Shown one piece after another: positions 43,695-52,212 of a stretch of DNA of 64,000 nt. The notes below the pieces were generated by a model. It was not told where the DNA came from, did no database searches, and worked only from the letters and a program-made list of their open reading frames with translations. Position numbers and translations under genes: made by a program. Every line of letters starts with the position of its first letter. The first letter of the stretch is position 1. The stretch comes from Bacillus_BA fengqiuensis (GTDB taxonomy: Bacteria > Bacillota > Bacilli > Bacillales > Bacillaceae_H), in the NCBI GenBank assembly GCA_030813035.1, contig JAUSTV010000001.1. The stretch is one strand, 5' to 3'.

Positions 43695-43859
43695 TCAATG
43701 AGCCATTCTCTTTTCATGATGTCTTGCTTTTTTATAATATCTTTCCTTTAACTGAATATCCAAGCAATCTTTATAAAGGGTATAACAGTACGTGTACATG
43801 ACTTTATGATAATAATATTTCGTTTTTTGTATTGGATTCTTTAAAAGTGAAAGCATCAT
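43695..43859 (-). CDS. Small conserved-looking protein, 54 aa
   Basis: Minus strand, ATG ATG start at 43859 with GGGAGG six bases upstream. The peptide begins MMLSLLKNPIQKTKYYYHKV, continues MYTYCYTLYKDCLDIQLKER and ends HHEKRMAH. It is very rich in Tyr, His and Lys, and is probably a soluble helical protein. The strong ribosome binding site and residue bias support a real gene between epsN and sinR. No function recognised. Confidence 0.6.
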   Translation of the reverse strand: MMLSLLKNPIQKTKYYYHKVMYTYCYTLYKDCLDIQLKERYYKKARHHEKRMAH

Positions 43860-44180
43860 CCATTACCTCCCGCATGATGTCATTTTATGATTTGCAGATG
43901 AGGAAGACGTGAAGACGACAAAAGAGGTTATACGGAAATGGTGGTCTTCACTATTCTTTATCATATTATGATGAATACCTCCATTTTTATTTTTAATTTA
44001 TCTCATAAAGTGATCGTAATATCAATTTAAAGATTAGGTAACACATGAGAAGTGTTAAAATCTATAGTAAAAAAATTATAGACTTATATCAAAATCCTTC
44101 CAAGAAGAATCTTTTTTTGTAACAAACTTTACGTAAGGGGTTTTTGTAGAAACAGAAAAAGAGAAAAAGAGGTATCAATA
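43860..44180. other. Spacer upstream of sinR
   Basis: AT-rich region. I see no perfect SinR palindrome, no RNA gene and no terminator with a clean stem. The sinR promoter must lie here; TTAAAATC near 44055 could be a -10 region but is not convincing. Confidence 0.3.
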
Positions 44181-44528
44181 ATGATTGGAACAAATATTTC
44201 TAAACTCCGAAAACAAAGGGGCCTAACATTATCTGAGCTTGCTGAAAGGGCCTTTATTTCTAAATCGTATTTAAGCAATATTGAACGCAACTTAAATCAA
44301 AATCCATCTATCCATGTACTTGGAAAAATCGCGGCAGTATTGCATGTAGACTTGCAAAGACTGCTTAACTCAGAGCCTGAACCAGAAAAAGCGCCGCAAA
44401 AGGTGGAGGAAGAATGGCTTGGATTTATCAATGAGTTAAAAGAATCGGGAATCGACAAGGAAGACGTTCAAGAATATAAAATAATCATTGAATTTATCAA
44501 GTGGCAGCAGGAACAGAAATTAAAATAA
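44181..44528 (+). CDS. sinR: SinR-type master biofilm repressor
   Basis: 115 residues. The N-terminal XRE helix-turn-helix (MIGTNISKLRKQRGLTLSEL, AERAFISKSYLSNIERNLNQ, NPSIHVLGKI) is close to B. subtilis SinR. After a linker with PEPEPEKAPQKVE comes the SinI-like dimerisation domain EEWLGFINELKESGIDKEDV and a WQQEQ end. SinR binds GTTCTYT half sites and represses eps and tasA-type operons; SinI titrates it. Palindromes of exactly this kind occur at several promoters in the window. SlrR would be the other candidate, but the full-length two-domain fit favours SinR. Confidence 0.88.
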   Translation: MIGTNISKLRKQRGLTLSELAERAFISKSYLSNIERNLNQNPSIHVLGKIAAVLHVDLQRLLNSEPEPEKAPQKVEEEWLGFINELKESGIDKEDVQEYKIIIEFIKWQQEQKLK

Positions 44529-44731
44529 GTCAATCAGGGTAGAAAAGATATTTTCTAATTATCCATTAAGTTCTTATATTGTTTCTTGGAGATAAGGCGT
44601 TCACAAGAAAGAATTGGATTACAACTTTAACTAAAAAGTTAATGATATATAATAGCACTCTTAGCAAGTGTTTTATATGATATTTATTCAAATTATCCAT
44701 TAAATGGTAGATGGTGGAACCCTCATGAGCT

Positions 44732-44780
44732 AAAAAACCTGTTCCTTGTTAAGTACATGGAACAGGTTGGATGGACTCCC
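44732..44780 (-). terminator. Terminator of the beta-helix gene, copy A of a repeated hairpin
   Basis: AACCTGTTCC (44736-44745) pairs with GGAACAGGTT (44759-44768); the minus strand continues with a T run. The whole 49-base segment recurs at 47487-47535 with five differences. Confidence 0.8.
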
Positions 44781-44809
44781 TTTAAGAGATATTCGACTTG
44801 AAAGGCTTT

Positions 44810-47152
44810 TTACAGCAGTTTTTTGACTACGACTTTTAAGTTGGTGTTTTCTGTAAACTTTATCATGATTGAATTGCTACTTATTATGGATACGATAGGC
44901 TGCACAATTTCAGATGCAGGGGAGATACAGAGTACATAGGGTTCTAACGTGTTCAAGTTATGATTAACTACAGCGGAATATTGATTACCATCTGCCTGTA
45001 ATGTCACGTTTGTCTTGTAGGTGTCCTCCACATCATAACCGATATAAACTCCTGAATCCTCCGCAGGCAGATTGATGTTAGTGAACACGTTATCAGCTGA
45101 TATAAATTTAATCATAGGTTTAATATGACTATAATAGAGGAGATTTAGTGGGGTACTGCCAGTATATTTTAAATGACATTCTTTTAAAAATAAAGTAAAG
45201 ATATTTTGTACAACAGGCTTATCATGGTGAACTAGGTAAGAGAAGTTAGGATTAGAAATTTCAATATGGCATCTGTTCAATTTAATCATGCCGCTTGGTT
45301 GATTGAAGTCTGTTGCAAATAAATAGTTTACTGTGTTTGCCGCAAGTTCACAATCTACTAACATAGTTGTTGCAGGAAAACCTGCAGTGTTTATGTTTCC
45401 GACTTTTACTACTGTATCGATGAATTTAGATTTAGATATATATACTTCTCTGTCTTTTGTACCAAAAATAAGATTGATTAAGGTGCTGTTGGTGTATTCG
45501 CAATTATCAATGTTAACTTTTTCACTTTTAGTTGCTCCATTCGGCGTTTGGACAGTAATCTTTAAATTATTAAAGGTACTACCGCTTTGTTGATATACTT
45601 TTAAAGTAATATCTCTTACCGTTGTTGAATCAACAATGCAATTTTCCATTTTGTTAGCTGTAATAGAAGGAGCTCCAGAAATGTTAGTATACTTGATGCG
45701 ATTATTTCTGAAAGTATTATTTATATTGCTAATACCCATATTTATATTTGGAATGTCTATAAAATTATTGTCTATTACATTTACTTGATAAGAATTGTTG
45801 GTATGAAAAGACATGTTTCCACCGTTTATACTATTTTCTGAAATATTAACATAAGCGTTGCCAAAGTTAGAATTCATCAAGCCTATGGTCGTTGCACAGT
45901 TATAAATGACGTTTCCTCTGACATTGGCGTATAACAAGCTATAAAGATTGATCCCTATAGAGTCCATATTATAAATATGGTTATTTTCAATTTGAATGGA
46001 ATAGCACCCGGCTAATATTCCATGATTACTGCCGTAAATGAGGTTATTCCGAATAACACAGTTATCGCCATATGAATCTTCTTGATTGATAGCATATCTA
46101 GTAGGATCACTAAAAATAGGTTTTCCATCGAGGAAGCTATTGCTGCCTTTCCCATTGTCTCTAATGGTATTATGCTGGACTACATTATAGCTGCCTCCGA
46201 GAGATATGCCGCCTCTGTGTCCATTATATATTTCATTATATTCAACCGAGTTATGATGAGGAATTAATCCAAATTTTAAGGTGATCTGCAGATTCTTGGA
46301 TGGATTTGTTTCATTGAAAAAAAGCATTCTCATTTTTGCTGCACCTAATGGTATCGAAATATCTGTATATATTTTCTTCTTTTTAAGAACCCCGATAAAA
46401 GTATTATCTGCTTTATAAAAAAAGACATCTACATCTTTATTAACCAACGCTGTCAATCTAGTATAACCAGCACCGGCTATTTGGAATGAGGAAAACGAAG
46501 CGTCAGTAGGAATATTAATATATCCAGACGTCAGTGTATTTGTTGAAGGAACAATTTGACCGCTTGTATAATCCAAAGAATTCAAAGTTAGATTCAAATT
46601 AAATTCAGCCAATTCTCTAATCGCTGAGCTCGAAAAAGTTACATTGTCTCCCATATAATCTCTAACTATACAATGTTTTATAGAACTATATTTTGTGCTT
46701 TTTTGAAAAACCACTCCGTAAGTGTGCTCCATTCTTCTTTCTGCAGTTGCATTCGAAAAACTTCTGTCATCTCTACAACCTATTATGGTTCCTCCAACTA
46801 AATGTGCATTCGTAACATTATCAAATACGATACTATTGCCCTTGAAATTGTAATAATCAGTGGTTGTCCGATTGTCAAACGGGGATTTTCTGTCTGAGTC
46901 ATATATTACTTTCAGTGTTGATCCATTTAAGTCGAAGGTCATATTGCTAACCATTTTTATTTCTCTGGGATAACATAACGCGTATTGTCCTCTTGGTAAA
47001 AGGATTTGGGTATAACCATTATTATAGGCGTATTGCAAGGCGTTATTTATACCTTGAATATTCTTATCAGCCATAATATAGTCCGCATCCGTATAAGGTT
47101 TACTTGGTAATCCTTGCGTTATATTCCATCTGGCAAGTTCTATAACATACAT
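44810..47152 (-). CDS. Right-handed beta-helix protein (pectate-lyase/phage tailspike-like)
   Basis: A 780-residue protein with many Asn-rich parallel beta-helix coils (for example IENNHIYNMDSIGINLYSLL, YANVRGNVIYNCATTIGLMN). The N-terminal region IMADKNIQGINNALQYAYNN and YTQILLPRGQYAL resembles the Pectate_lyase_3-type start of phage tail spikes and depolymerases. A beta-sandwich-like end follows. No signal peptide or anchor is visible, which is odd for a chromosomal polysaccharide-acting enzyme. It lies next to eps, so it may cut or bind the exopolysaccharide. The gene has its own terminator and is bracketed by two copies of it, as if inserted as a unit. Confidence 0.7.
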   Translation of the reverse strand: MYVIELARWNITQGLPSKPYTDADYIMADKNIQGINNALQYAYNNGYTQILLPRGQYALCYPREIKMVSNMTFDLNGSTLKVIYDSDRKSPFDNRTTTDYYNFKGNSIVFDNVTNAHLVGGTIIGCRDDRSFSNATAERRMEHTYGVVFQKSTKYSSIKHCIVRDYMGDNVTFSSSAIRELAEFNLNLTLNSLDYTSGQIVPSTNTLTSGYINIPTDASFSSFQIAGAGYTRLTALVNKDVDVFFYKADNTFIGVLKKKKIYTDISIPLGAAKMRMLFFNETNPSKNLQITLKFGLIPHHNSVEYNEIYNGHRGGISLGGSYNVVQHNTIRDNGKGSNSFLDGKPIFSDPTRYAINQEDSYGDNCVIRNNLIYGSNHGILAGCYSIQIENNHIYNMDSIGINLYSLLYANVRGNVIYNCATTIGLMNSNFGNAYVNISENSINGGNMSFHTNNSYQVNVIDNNFIDIPNINMGISNINNTFRNNRIKYTNISGAPSITANKMENCIVDSTTVRDITLKVYQQSGSTFNNLKITVQTPNGATKSEKVNIDNCEYTNSTLINLIFGTKDREVYISKSKFIDTVVKVGNINTAGFPATTMLVDCELAANTVNYLFATDFNQPSGMIKLNRCHIEISNPNFSYLVHHDKPVVQNIFTLFLKECHLKYTGSTPLNLLYYSHIKPMIKFISADNVFTNINLPAEDSGVYIGYDVEDTYKTNVTLQADGNQYSAVVNHNLNTLEPYVLCISPASEIVQPIVSIISSNSIMIKFTENTNLKVVVKKLL

Positions 47153-47486
47153 GTTTGAACACTTCCTTTATGTTAAATTTTAAATCTCTCTTGAGTTGTT
47201 CTTTTTCGTTGAAGAGCGAGCTATCAGTTTGGATATATGGTACTTTTGGTGGAGTATTTATATATCATATGAATCTCTTTTTTCTTTGATTGGACAAATT
47301 ATTTAAGTTTATATAAAGAGGGCTTCTATAATGAGGGGTTTCTTTACTAGTATCCTTACTTTTTAATGGTTTTAAAAGATTTGAAAAAGTGGGCTAATTA
47401 TTGGATAAATTCTTGTCACCGACTTGGAATTTCAAAGTTAAAACAGTTCCGCACAATGGGTGTACATGGAATGAAAATAATAAAGA
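47153..47486. other. Gap upstream of the beta-helix gene
   Basis: AT-rich spacer holding the promoter and binding site of the minus-strand beta-helix gene (AAGGAAGTGTTCAAAC before its ATG). No SinR palindrome or other gene is seen. Confidence 0.35.
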
Positions 47487-47535
47487 AAAAAACCTGTTCC
47501 ATGTTAAATACATAGAACAGGTTGGCTGGACTCTC
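47487..47535 (-). terminator. Terminator of the nucleotidyltransferase gene, copy B of the repeated hairpin
   Basis: AACCTGTTCC (47491-47500) pairs with AGAACAGGTT (47514-47523) with one mismatch; T run on the minus strand. It ends the minus-strand arm of the second RiPP-like locus and is the near-identical partner of the copy at 44732. Confidence 0.75.
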
Positions 47536-47589
47536 ACTTGTTAAAAAAATTAATATGACCTCGTATTCACTCATTCTATTTTCCTCTGT

Positions 47590-48720
47590 TTATCCTCTCT
47601 TTCCTAAAGCCATCCTCATGAACACCGTTTTAAAGAAGTTCCTGCATCGTTTTTTCAATAACTTGAAATATCCAGTTAAAAGGATTCGTTCCTCACTGTC
47701 TGATTCCAATTCGAAGGCCAGTTCCACTCGAGAGGGAAACAGCCATCTAACGATTGCGATGAAACGATGGTACGTCGTATCAAAGTCGAGAAACTGGAAA
47801 TACGCAAAATTTACATATTGCCTCGCTGTTTTCGCATGTACCTCTCTTATCCCCTCGTATTCCCACCACAATTTTCTTTTCCTTCTCATAGGGAGTTCTT
47901 TCTGATTTTCTAATTCCGGAAATTGGGCATACACGATTGATATTGTTCTGATGATCCTTTTATACGTTTTATGGGAAGCGGCATCTTTACATAGTCTCGA
48001 ATAATCCAAGCCTTCCTTCGAGACATGAATCATTTGGATAATGTCGATAAAATACTTTAAAGAGTTCATCTGATGCTTCCAGCCGTGGAGACAAATCATA
48101 TAAAATGTATGGTAATCGGATAGCTCCATGACATAGTTGTAAGGTTTCAGCGGTGTTGCCTCATTCCAAAATTCCTCGATTCGAAGATTCGATGTGTTTT
48201 CCTTTAAAAGATCCCAATGTATTTCCACTATCAAAGGGACAGGGGAGCCCGGTATGTGTTTGCTGAAGCTGCAATGGAAATGGGCGGGGATGAACTCCTC
48301 CTCTGTTGTGTAGCCTAATGCTTTTACATAATCGATGGCTTTTTGAAGATCAGATTTTTTAATTAATAGATCAATATCGGATGTGCCCCTTGCACCGATA
48401 TGACCGAAATATTTCTCGGCAAATGTCACTCCTTTAAGGGGAATCATTGAAATGCCAGCGTCTTCAAATGCTGAAAAGATTCGCTTTGTTTCGCTTTTGA
48501 TGAAGAGATTTAGGTACAGCGTCTCATGATACGTTTTCTTCAGTCGGTCCTGAAAAAAGGAAGGCGTTTGGTCAAGCTTTCCTTGTTGTTTCAACAAATG
48601 ATAAGCTATCGAGGAAATCGAAAAGAACTCGATATCCTCGATGGCTTGTTTGTAAAATTTTTCATCACTCGGCAAGGGAGTTCGAGAATCATATAACTTT
48701 TGTATCAAATGAACCGCCAA
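47590..48720 (-). CDS. Nucleotidyltransferase-fold protein of the second RiPP-like locus
   Basis: A 376-residue NTP_transf_5-type protein. IPLKGVTFAEKYFGHIGARG is followed by TSDIDLLIKKSDL with the catalytic Asp pair, and PVPLIVEIHWDLLKEN gives the third acidic site. It has the same domain plan as the lasso-cluster enzyme at 7981, where homologues modify a phosphorylated peptide. It ends in Lys/Arg-rich segments (LLKKRCRNFFKTVFMRMALG) that may touch the membrane. It lies 27 bases after the ABC gene in one minus-strand operon. Its substrate is probably the peptide encoded at 50752. Confidence 0.8.
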   Translation of the reverse strand: MAVHLIQKLYDSRTPLPSDEKFYKQAIEDIEFFSISSIAYHLLKQQGKLDQTPSFFQDRLKKTYHETLYLNLFIKSETKRIFSAFEDAGISMIPLKGVTFAEKYFGHIGARGTSDIDLLIKKSDLQKAIDYVKALGYTTEEEFIPAHFHCSFSKHIPGSPVPLIVEIHWDLLKENTSNLRIEEFWNEATPLKPYNYVMELSDYHTFYMICLHGWKHQMNSLKYFIDIIQMIHVSKEGLDYSRLCKDAASHKTYKRIIRTISIVYAQFPELENQKELPMRRKRKLWWEYEGIREVHAKTARQYVNFAYFQFLDFDTTYHRFIAIVRWLFPSRVELAFELESDSEERILLTGYFKLLKKRCRNFFKTVFMRMALGKRG

Positions 48721-48747
48721 CTGATATGGCTCCTTTCTGAAAAAGGT

Positions 48748-50568
48748 CTAAGCATTCATCGCTGTTATATAGGTTTCTTGAGACGACTGAGAGGCTTGTG
48801 TATCGTACAGGCTTCTGTATAGACCATCTTTCGCCACTAGTTCTTCATGGCGGCCCGTTTGTACGATTTTTCCCTCGTCCATGACAATAATCAAATCGGC
48901 GTTTTGAATCGTTGATAATCGATGGGCGATGACAATCGTCGTCCGGTTTTTCATTAATCGATTCAAGGCTTCTTGTACGTCATATTCCGTTTTATTGTCA
49001 AGGGCAGAGGTCGCTTCGTCCAGGAGGAGAATAGGGGCATCCTTTAAGATGGCCCTTGCAATCGCAACTCGCTGCTTTTGGCCGCCAGACAACTTGATGC
49101 CTCTTTCTCCGATTTCGGTGTCGTACTGATCGGGAAGAGACATGATAAATTCGTGGATGCTGGCAGCCTTTGCCGCTTTTATCATCTCGTCCTCTGTTAT
49201 ATTAGGACGTGCCAGCATTAAATTTTCTCTTATCGTTCCGCCGAAAAGAAAAGTTTCCTGGGGAACATGGGCAATCGAACTTCTTAGTTCGGAAGGTGAC
49301 AGCCCCTCAATCGGTTCATCATCTATGACAATACGACCTGACTGCGGCTTATAAAAACCCTGAAGCAGATTGAACAAAGTTGTTTTTCCAGCCCCGCTCG
49401 CACCGACAATGGCCGTCACTTTTCCTGCTGGAACAGTTAAATTGAAATGATCCACCACCTCTTTCTGCCCGTCATAGCTGAACACAATGTTTTCGAATTG
49501 GATGGACTGTAAAAGTGTTTTAGGGGGAGTATAGGCCGTTAGCTCCGTTGATTCAGTCGGAAGCTCCAAAATCTCCAAAATTCTTTCTACCGCTGTCACC
49601 GACCGTTGGAAGCCTGCCCAATGTCCGGCAAGCCCTGTTAGCGGGTAAATTAAATGACCTGCGAGGTTAATGAAGGTTAACAACGAACCGATTGACAGTA
49701 TTCCATCCGAGACGAAATATGCTCCTAGTGCCATAGTTATAAGAAAGCTGAGGGAGCTGATGGTCTGACCTCCTGTATAAAACCATCCGTTCAGTTTCAT
49801 ATTTTCTAGCTCTAAGGAATAGAGTTCTTGATTTTGAGCAGCAAACTTTTTATAAAATATTTTTTCCAACGTAAATGAACGAATGACTGAGGAACCAAGA
49901 AATGATTCATTAAGCAGGTGATTTGTCTTGCCTAATAGACGATGAATCAGCCTGCTGTTGCGGCGAAGCAGCAGACCGAATACAACCCCGGCTAGCGCGG
50001 CGACGGGTGCAACCAACAGACTCAATACAGCAAGCTTCCAATTAATATAAGCTAAATAAATAAATACCGTTATGTAAATTAAAGGAAGGCGAATAAGGTT
50101 AATGAGGCTTGCCCCGATAATCCCGTCAATGCTATGAATATCATTCGTGAAATGTGACAGCAATTCCCCTGAGCGGAGATTGGAAGCATCTTTAGCAGGT
50201 AGAAGCAGTATATGCTTAAATAAATGGGCTTTTAAGTCTCTTTTGACGCCGTTTGTTGCGATCGTTTCGACATACATGTCCAGAAATCCAGTTGTAATAC
50301 TAATAAACGTGAGAAGACAGCCAATTAGGATTAACGATTTAATGCGCTGAAGGTTGCCTTGAACGGCCGCATCGAGAATATTTCCAAAAAACCACGCCGA
50401 TGCCAAAGTCAGAGCGATATTAACGAACAGCAGGAGAAAGAGAATGATATAGGATTTCCGTTGTTTCATAATGTAAGGCATTAAAAGGGAAAACGTTTTT
50501 TGAACATTGCTCATGATGAAGTACGGTTTAATGGTAGCTAATATTTTCTGTTTTTTGCTTGTAATCAT
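48748..50568 (-). CDS. ABC transporter (fused membrane and ATPase domains) of the second RiPP-like locus
   Basis: About 606 residues from the ATG at 50568, chosen because CGGAGTG stands before it. Six transmembrane helices (residues 50-330) are followed by an ATPase domain with GASGAGKTT, LSGGQKQRVAIARAI, ILLLDEATSALDN and IAHRLSTIQN. There is no N-terminal C39 peptidase domain, so leader removal must be done by another protein, for which the S26 peptidase at 52468 is a candidate. It probably exports the modified peptide. Confidence 0.88.
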   Translation of the reverse strand: MITSKKQKILATIKPYFIMSNVQKTFSLLMPYIMKQRKSYIILFLLLFVNIALTLASAWFFGNILDAAVQGNLQRIKSLILIGCLLTFISITTGFLDMYVETIATNGVKRDLKAHLFKHILLLPAKDASNLRSGELLSHFTNDIHSIDGIIGASLINLIRLPLIYITVFIYLAYINWKLAVLSLLVAPVAALAGVVFGLLLRRNSRLIHRLLGKTNHLLNESFLGSSVIRSFTLEKIFYKKFAAQNQELYSLELENMKLNGWFYTGGQTISSLSFLITMALGAYFVSDGILSIGSLLTFINLAGHLIYPLTGLAGHWAGFQRSVTAVERILEILELPTESTELTAYTPPKTLLQSIQFENIVFSYDGQKEVVDHFNLTVPAGKVTAIVGASGAGKTTLFNLLQGFYKPQSGRIVIDDEPIEGLSPSELRSSIAHVPQETFLFGGTIRENLMLARPNITEDEMIKAAKAASIHEFIMSLPDQYDTEIGERGIKLSGGQKQRVAIARAILKDAPILLLDEATSALDNKTEYDVQEALNRLMKNRTTIVIAHRLSTIQNADLIIVMDEGKIVQTGRHEELVAKDGLYRSLYDTQASQSSQETYITAMNA

Positions 50569-50751
50569 ATGAACACTCCGAAAAGGTTTAATGTTTGATC
50601 CCTCTCTAACGGCAGTAACTCCCCGGTGATTGAAGGCTCCCTTTTCCATTACAGTGCATGTTCAGTAATGGAGGCTAAAATGAATAGCTTGTCTGCCAGA
50701 GAGTCAATGGTAAAGCCATCAATGAAATCTCTGGCAGGGGTTTACTTCTTG

Positions 50752-50991
50752 TTATTTACTCTTCTTGCCACCACCATTACCATGGCCATTGCCAGGTGTA
50801 CCAGCCCCACCCGGAGTAGGATTTGGATTACTCTCTGGCCAGTTGATTCCAACGTTTCCTTTACCAGGGTGGTCTAGATTCCCTTTTCCGGGATTCCAGC
50901 ATTGAGCTGTCTCAAAGCGAATCGGTTGACTGCTTAAGACCATGGGGCGTGTGTAAGTCTTGGCGGCATTGCGAACTGCTGACTTCATCAT
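50752..50991 (-). CDS. Putative RiPP precursor, 79 aa, Gly/Pro/Asn-rich
   Basis: Minus strand; AGGAGG lies just before a double ATG (50991 or 50988). The N-terminal half looks like a leader: AAKTYTRPMVLSSQPIRF contains Y-x-x-P-x-V-L, like the RRE-binding motif of lasso leaders. Then come ETAQCWNPGKGNLDH, PGKGNVGINWPES, PNPTPGGAGTPGNG and a GNGGGKKSK end. It has two PGKGN units, two Trp, one Cys and few hydroxyl residues (Ser near WPES and in KKSK, Thr). It precedes the ABC gene and lies opposite the kinase/RRE operon. It resembles no lasso precursor, and ring formation is not expected without a cyclase. Confidence 0.7.
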   Translation of the reverse strand: MMKSAVRNAAKTYTRPMVLSSQPIRFETAQCWNPGKGNLDHPGKGNVGINWPESNPNPTPGGAGTPGNGHGNGGGKKSK

Positions 50992-51023
50992 TTGGCCTCC
51001 TAATAGTAAAATATGGTACTTGA

Positions 51024-51056
51024 GTTCATTATAAAGAACAGTCGATTAGAAGTAAA
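51024..51056 (-). promoter_or_regulatory. Promoter of the precursor operon with overlapping SinR-like palindrome
   Basis: On the minus strand TTTACT (51056-51051), 17 bases, TATAAT (51033-51028). The palindrome GTTCATTATAAAGAAC (51024-51039) covers the -10, so a bound repressor would block it. Confidence 0.65.
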
Positions 51057-51147
51057 TATTTATAAAAAATATTTTAAAGACTCGATGCATACTACTTTAT
51101 GTTTCTTCAATGCATGTTTTATAAAGTATCTTTTTTTGTAATGATTT

Positions 51148-51163
51148 GTTCTTTATAATGAAA
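51148..51163 (+). promoter_or_regulatory. Partial SinR-like site
   Basis: GTTCTTTATAATGAAA has one good GTTCTTT half site and a degenerate second half, in the middle of the divergent control region. Confidence 0.4.
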
Positions 51164-51251
51164 AAATGTGGTATCGTCTTTTTTATGCTTTTGGTGTTTC
51201 GACATCCTGAATAAGTGAAAAAGATTTATGTGGATTTATATAGTAAATATA

Positions 51252-51304
51252 TTTACAAAGGCAATAGTAGAGATTAAAATGAAATTATGTTCATTATAAA
51301 GAAC
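51252..51304 (+). promoter_or_regulatory. Promoter of the kinase/RRE/peptidase operon with downstream SinR-like palindrome
   Basis: TTTACA (51252-51257), 17 bases, TAAAAT (51275-51280), then the palindrome GTTCATTATAAAGAAC (51289-51304) over the expected start of transcription. The same 16-base sequence stands at the opposite promoter (51024-51039). Confidence 0.65.
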
Positions 51305-51317
51305 AGTTTTGTTATTT

Positions 51318-51333
51318 ATTCTTTTTAAAGAAC
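51318..51333 (+). promoter_or_regulatory. Second SinR-like site of the kinase operon
   Basis: ATTCTTTTTAAAGAAC, one clean AAAGAAC half and one changed half, 14 bases after the previous palindrome. Confidence 0.45.
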
Positions 51334-51417
51334 TGAAAACAAGGATGGATGGTGAGAAAATGAAAAGGCTGTTTCCGTTACAAGCAAAGTTCAATATGAA
51401 ATATGGGAGTTTATCAT

Positions 51418-52212
51418 ATGCAAAATATAATAGTTAAAATAGGGGAACATTTCGCTTCGATTTACTCTAAATCTGAGCGAATCATTCGCTGGATCCGAGC
51501 GCATTTTCAAGTTGTTGAGTGGCATCCTTCTTTAAAAAATGATTTGAAGCACTTACTTATTCATATGGAGGAAGGGTATGGTATCTCCTTTACGGATTAT
51601 CATGTGGACATTGAATCCGATCCAAGCGGAATCATTTATCGGCGTGCCGACTATCTACTTGAGGTGAACCATGATTATAACGAAGCGACGATTTCCGTTT
51701 ATGATGAGTTTGCTTTAAAGCATGCCTTACATACTTTGTACAGTGCTTTTATCGTTCATCACCGCTGGGGGCTGCTCGTTCATTCTTCTTGTGTGGCGCA
51801 TAACGAAAAAGCGTATGTATTTGCGGGTCAATCAGGGGCAGGGAAATCGACCGTTGCCCGCTTATCGAATCCTAGACCTATTTTATCCGACGAAGCGACT
51901 CTTGTGAAAATTGATGACAACAGGATCACGATATTCGATTCCCCATTCCGCAGCGAACTGACGACCCCTTATTTTCATCAGTCCTGCGAACTCTCATCGA
52001 TCTATCTTTTAGTTCAATCAATGGATATCAAAACGACACCGATTAAAAAATCAGATGCTTTGCTGGGACTGATGGATAAAATTTTTTACTGGCATCATGA
52101 TCACTCGGAAACAACCAAACTGTTAAAAATGTGCAAACAATTAGTAGAGCAAGTGCCTGTCTACAAGATGCATTTTCAAAAAAATGATGCTTTTTGGGAG
52201 TTGATATCGTGA
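51418..52212 (+). CDS. HPr-kinase-like putative peptide kinase
   Basis: About 264 residues from ATG 51418 (GGGAG eight bases upstream; ATG 51403 possible). HPrK fold: LLVHSSCVA at residues 119-127 replaces the usual LHGS, P-loop GQSGAGKST at 137-145, then ILSDEATLV, in which the second Asp of the SDD motif is Glu. It is a diverged relative of the lasso kinase at 6255. Beside an RRE gene and a nucleotidyltransferase it probably phosphorylates the peptide encoded at 50752. A 25-codon ORF (51360-51437) starting MKRLFPLQAKFN overlaps its start and may be a translational leader. Confidence 0.82.
   Translation: MQNIIVKIGEHFASIYSKSERIIRWIRAHFQVVEWHPSLKNDLKHLLIHMEEGYGISFTDYHVDIESDPSGIIYRRADYLLEVNHDYNEATISVYDEFALKHALHTLYSAFIVHHRWGLLVHSSCVAHNEKAYVFAGQSGAGKSTVARLSNPRPILSDEATLVKIDDNRITIFDSPFRSELTTPYFHQSCELSSIYLLVQSMDIKTTPIKKSDALLGLMDKIFYWHHDHSETTKLLKMCKQLVEQVPVYKMHFQKNDAFWELIS

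Noticed and set aside
47522..47905. 127-codon plus-strand ORF
   Set aside because: Antisense shadow of the nucleotidyltransferase gene; starts inside a terminator.
50752..50991. Second lasso precursor
   Set aside because: No residue pattern for a 7-9 residue macrolactam after a Thr at -2, and no cyclase gene in that locus; kept as a generic RiPP-like precursor.
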